Positions 59,901 to 64,000 of a stretch of 64,000 nucleotides of DNA are shown here, one piece after another. This DNA comes from Boesenbergia rotunda. Taxonomy: Eukaryota > Streptophyta > Magnoliopsida > Zingiberales > Zingiberaceae. Position 1 is the first letter of the stretch. Each line of letters begins with the position of its first letter. A program made the translations under genes and the position numbers. The notes beneath the pieces were generated by a model. The model was not told the DNA's origin. It was given only the letters and a program-made list of their open reading frames with translations, and ran no database searches. The stretch spans positions 1 to 64,000 of the forward strand of contig JAGFNQ010005204.1 in the NCBI GenBank assembly GCA_024364735.1, read 5' to 3'.

Positions 59901-62557
59901 GACAACAGTATTAACATGAATAATCCGCAATCAAAGGTGTTATAGGATCAAGCATGATTATGAAGACACATTTAAGGCAATGTAGTGTAGCTACAAGAAA
60001 CGGACAGCTTTCCTGTGATACTTCTAACCATATGTTTCATTTCAAGATAAAATAGAAATTATTGTCCCACAAGTTCATTCCCTTGAGAATAAGATCCGAT
60101 ATAAATAGTGGTGTAGCTAGGATTTTTAACAGGGCGAATTCAATAAATTAAAAAAAATAACACAACACAAAATCAAATTATCCAACACTAAAATCTCGAA
60201 AATACTTAAAAATATAAGCTAAAATTTTTGAAAATTCCAAACATTAGTGTAGGTCGATTTTCACAATCCAAAAGTCTAAATTTCAATTTAAGGAGTTGAA
60301 AACGAACTTAAATTCGAAAATTTCTATATTGGCCCTTGGTACTAGTTAAAACAATGATCCGTCGATCCCCGAAGCTTATCTATGACTTAAAATCGAAGAA
60401 TCATTTTTGATCTCGCTTCCTCATAATATTTAGCATTCCTAGACTTCCATTCCGATCTAAATAACCATCCTAACTATTAACCTAATAAAATAAAATTTAT
60501 ACTTTGTAACTCTCTTTCAATTAATGAAAGATAAAAGAAGAAAGGAACAACTTGCTCCTCTTGTTGTAGATGTGGTTAGACAAAGGGGCAAAAAAGTTGC
60601 TTGTAAAGGGTTGCTCGTAGGAAAAAATAAAAGGAAGATCGTTGTTTTTGTGAAAAACAAAGAAGAGAAGATAGGGAGGAAGAAGCCAAAGAGAAGAGTT
60701 TTACTTTCTCCATTAATAACCTTGACTAGCTTCGATGAGCTCAACAACAACACAAAGAGAGCAAGGCAAGGCAAGGCAAAACATGATTATTCTTGCGGTG
60801 CCAAAAAACCCTAGAAAATACGAGAAGAGGAAGAAGATGTGAGGACTGCTCTTGTTGCTGGAAGAGGGCAATGCTGCATTTTTTGCTTGTTGGAGAAGAG
60901 AAAGGAGAAGAAAAGAAGAGAAGAGGAAAAAGTTTAGCGTTGTTGGAAAAGAGAAGGAGAAGAAGGAAATGAGGAAGAAGAGGAAGGGAAAAAAAATAAA
61001 AGAGAGGGATGTGCGAAGGCATGGCGGTGGCGTACGACAGGGCTTCTACGTCCGTAGGGAGAAAAAACAGAAAGAGAGTTTCCTCAAAAATATTCTAATT
61101 CGTTTTAAATCGATCGAACTCATTTAAACCTTAAACCTAGTTCAGTCATAACTAGGTCAAATCAACTCTAAATCAATCCTGGTTTGAACCAACCTAATCC
61201 TTATCTCTACACCTACCCGTTGGATTTAGTTTGAACCCAATCCGATTTCTCACTTCGTGTTCTACAATTTAGTTCATCTATTTATTATTATATATTTTAT
61301 TTTTAAAATTAATACTTAACATTCCAAGTCACGATATTTCCTTGTAAAAGTGGTACCAATTGACAGCTTAGGTCGAGGGTTTTCCAAATATGTGGTCAAT
61401 TTCAGTTTTCCGGCGATGAAATGGTGAATCGGCTTCTTGCCTTTTGAGCCAATCCTATTAACCAAAAAAGTAATGATGAGGATGGCAACGGTAATGGAGG
61501 TATTAAAGGGCAGTAAATGGATGAGCTTTATGTAAAAGAGCAATTTATTATCTTCAATTAATTTATAACTCCCACCCTAAAATATGTAAGCACTACTCCA
61601 CTATAAATCAGTGGTTGGTATATTCCAAGGAATACTAACTGAGATACACGGGAATATAACTTCTTCCATATCAATTAGTTAATTAGTTTATTAAATTTGA
61701 TCGAACATTAACTGTTTTACTGTTTATCTTTTCCAATAACGTCAGACATCCATCTTAGAGTCAAATAAAAGAGGAAGAAGTGGAAATAATTTAAGAAGCC
61801 ATTCACATAGAAGAACCAAACCAATTTCCTGATTTTGTATAAAAGGATCACACAGAAATATGTTAACAAATTTACAAAAAACAGAGATGTTTGATGCTTT
61901 TTACATAACTTGAGACAAGATCCATTACCTTTTAGATACAAAAATAATTAGTTAAGAAAAAAAGAACAGAGTTCAGGATATGAACAAAGAAATTAATGTA
62001 CCCGAGGAGCCCACATGTATGGATGTGGTGCATAACCAGGGACAACCGAAGTGCCGAAATAAGGAGACATCATTCCAGGACCATAGTATGCCTGAAAGAT
62101 AAGAAATGACCCTTTTTTATAATTATCTGACACTATCCAGAACCATACCAATAAAATCTAGCAGTGACCAACCTGCATAGCTGCCCAGTCAGCATATGGA
62201 TGAAATGGCTGCTCTTGCAACTGCAAAGAATGATCATTTATAAGTTAAAACAGAAATTTCTCACTACTAGAAACAAAGAAAAATAACTAATGTTCAGAGA
62301 TTTAGGTATGATAAGGACAACATGAAAACAATAACGCATTGAAGCATGAGAGGAAATCATTCCTTTTGCTTTCTGCCATGGGATTACCAACATTTACCAT
62401 TGTATTAGTACATCATAGCCAACCTATTATTAAGTCAGCTTCTTGGTAAAAAATACTTGGTGTTTATTGTTCACTTAAAATATCTGCCCACCTGTACCTG
62501 TACAGGCGAAGGCAATTTCTCAGATTTCAAAGGTGCTGCAGCTTCATTATTCCCCAT
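56953..62557 (-). CDS. G-box-binding factor (GBF1/CPRF1-like bZIP), 12 coding exons
   Basis: Exons: 62557-62498, 62220-62173, 62091-62002, 59442-59365, 59214-59173, 59055-58913, 58807-58750, 58639-58591, 58394-58153, 57974-57897, 57448-57323, 57222-56953; about 427 residues, all GT-AG and in phase. Residues 1-105 form the proline-rich MFMR region (DWAAMQAYYGPG, GYAPHPYMWAP, SPYAAMYLNGAYPHPSM). A Ser/Asn-rich middle follows. The basic region (KRKQSNRESARRSRMRKQ, about 279-296) has the N-x7-R signature. The zipper (about 297-335, heptads through VDTLVAENTNLRSEI) follows. Such nuclear factors bind CACGTG as dimers in light and ABA responses. The start is the first ATG, with a GBF-typical MGNNE N-terminus. 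Confidence 0.92.
59443..62001 (-). other. Large intron 3 of the bZIP gene, with repeat-like content
   Basis: This 2.56-kb intron is far longer than the others. 60110-60500 begins TGGTGTAGCTAGGATTTTTAACAGGGCG, similar to a phrase common at the ends of old plant transposons. 60520-61080 is purine-rich on +. I see no coding capacity and no clean terminal repeats. Confidence 0.45.
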
Positions 62558-62960
62558 TAATCACACTCTGAAAGGCCTGCAGAAAACAAATTGTACAGAT
62601 TATTGATTTCTTTGTGTAATTGCTAAAATTTTCAAAATAAAGGAACTTCCAATATATAATATATGACAAGACATTTCTTTCAGGAAGATTCTTGAGTTTT
62701 GACAAATGGCCAATGAAATAATTATTCTGGAATTTACAAAATGTCCATCTAGCAAATGTAGTTTGATTTGCTGTAGTATCTCATAAATGTTAAAAAATAG
62801 GTGTGGCCAAATAGTATGATTAAATTAAACCAATAATCAGGAGGATGATTTGCACATACGACAGTAGTACAAAACTACAAATTTTCTGAAAAACACAAAA
62901 CCATGGGATTAGAATGAAACTCAGTAGAAGTTTTATAAATAGTAAATAGACACTTTTTTG
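62558..62960 (-). other. 5' flank of the bZIP coding start
   Basis: TTTTCTGCAG on minus ending at 62577 is a good acceptor, so the ATG exon may begin at 62576 with a 5'-UTR intron upstream, as is common in GBF genes. The untranslated exon is not located. The rest of the stretch is plain AT-rich DNA. Confidence 0.4.
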
Positions 62961-62969
62961 TTTGGAAAA

Positions 62970-63750
62970 AAAGCTAATGCCGGGTAAGGTGCGCTAAGCC
63001 AACTAAGGAGACCACGTCAACCTGGATAGGGACGCTTCGCGCATGTCATAGCCTCAGCACAGCTCACTCCATGTGACAACCTCACCAAGGTTAAAAGACT
63101 CGGGCCGGGAGCTCGGGTCGGGCTCCCAACCAGAGCTCCTAACCAGAGCTCAGGGGTCGAACTCTCGACTTGCGGACAAGACCAAATCATAGTTCAGCTC
63201 TTTAGGTCGACCCTCGAGTTCAACCCCCGAGATGGGATTCCTCTTACCAGTGAAACATTACCACATGCATTCAGCAGGAAGCCCAAGTAAATTCACGCCC
63301 TCGAAAAAACAAGTAACGGCTCTGAAGAACGTGGGTGAAATGGTTCCGGAAGACGTGCCCCACTAAAAAAATGCCCATTGTAAACTCATCTGAACGCTCC
63401 ATAAAACTCACCCTTGGCGGAGTAACGCGTGTGAAGCCTACGGGACCATGGGGACAGGTGTTTTCCATCAACCCCCTATAAAAAGGTATTCACCCCAAAG
63501 GGGGAAGGTATGTGCACAAAAAACCCTAATCATTCCTATTGCATTTTCTCTTGTTCTCCATCTCTAACTTGAGCGTCGGAGTGACTATGCCAGAGACCCT
63601 CCGACCGTCTTTCTAACTCATGTTCACCTTGCAGGGGCTCCCTAAGGAAGTCTGGCCAGTCACCACACAGAGCTCATCCTTTCCGACGTGTCACCGGTGA
63701 GTTGTCCGTAGAGGAACTTAGGCAGCATCAAAAGCCAATCCTAGAAAGCA
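62970..63750 (+). mobile_element. LTR-like sequence upstream of the bZIP gene
   Basis: GC-rich, with repeated GAGCTC/GGGTCGGGCTCC phrases. TATAAAAAGG at about 63,477 is followed by a CT-rich transcript start-like region and GTCGGAGTGACTATGCC. This looks like a solo or partial LTR in + orientation. Start (TGCCGGG near 62,978) and end are uncertain and no target duplication was recognised. Confidence 0.4.
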
Positions 63751-64000
63751 AAAGACGATTGAGAAGAATTTGGGATATTATGAAGATGGATGAACACTAC
63801 CACAAACCAGAGTCTTCCATTGTAATAAGCCATCAATACTTGAGTGCCTTGGAGTAACCAAAGATGGAACCGAGATGCTTAATTCCCTAGTTCAGCACAG
63901 CGTGGTCAGTCACGCAAACATAACAAAATCTCTAATGAATCAACATTGCAAAAAGCTGAGGGTTTAGTCAGACCTAATATTTAACAATCGTGGTTGAAAG
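63751..64000. other. Right edge, no recognised feature
   Basis: Nothing that I can support; no open frame of note on either strand. Confidence 0.5.

Noticed and set aside
60524..61127. Lys/Glu-rich plus-strand frames in the large bZIP intron
   Set aside because: They reflect purine-rich low-complexity DNA and have no domain, partner exon or conserved motif that I can see.

Overview
The window is nuclear DNA of a flowering plant, most likely a monocot with a repeat-rich genome. The order Zingiberales is my guess and is weakly supported. The evidence is intron-containing host genes of plant families (a GBF-type bZIP factor, an MTM1-type mitochondrial carrier, a small DUF7722-like protein), an AT-rich intergenic background, and dense nested LTR retrotransposons.

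Positions 1-44,671 are a Russian doll of LTR retrotransposons. The oldest layer, element A, is a Sirevirus-type Ty1/copia element on + (4,274-44,671; its 5' end lies left of the window). Four insertions broke it. Element B, Ty3/gypsy on - (1-4,273), and element C, Ty1/copia on - (4,982-17,488, TSD ttggg), lie in its 5' LTR. Element E, Sirevirus-like on + (21,836-30,477, TSD actcc), lies in its pol gene. Element F, Sirevirus-like on + (33,834-40,942, TSD ttcca), lies in the intron of its third gene. Element C is itself split by a solo LTR of its own family in the opposite orientation, element D (9,808-12,099, TSD tgtat). Every coding region of these elements carries stops, frameshifts or deletions.

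Two Sirevirus-type elements (A and E) carry a third gene after gag or pol, called aORF here. It is homologous between the two but strongly diverged. In both it seems to start with an 11-nt coding exon followed by an intron. In each element the DNA just upstream of aORF carries the same palindrome class as that element's own LTR: GATCGGTC-type in A, GGGCGCCC-type in E. In E this is joined by a W-box cluster and a TATA box, which suggests an internal promoter built like the LTR promoter. E has gag and aORF but no pol. F keeps only a deleted gag. The LTRs also hold tandem short hairpins whose stems covary between units.

From 44,672 to about 47,990 there is an LTR-like fragment, AT-rich DNA and a Tourist-like MITE. 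A small DUF7722-like gene follows on + (48,157-48,390), then tRNA-derived SINE-like repeats. Two apparently intact host genes lie on -. The first is a ten-exon mitochondrial carrier of the MTM1/SLC25A39 type (49,639-54,547; 410 aa). The second is a bZIP G-box-binding factor with twelve coding exons (56,953-62,557; about 427 aa). The space between them holds promoter-type motifs for the carrier and repeat remnants. The right end (about 62,970-63,750) is LTR-like DNA upstream of the bZIP coding start.
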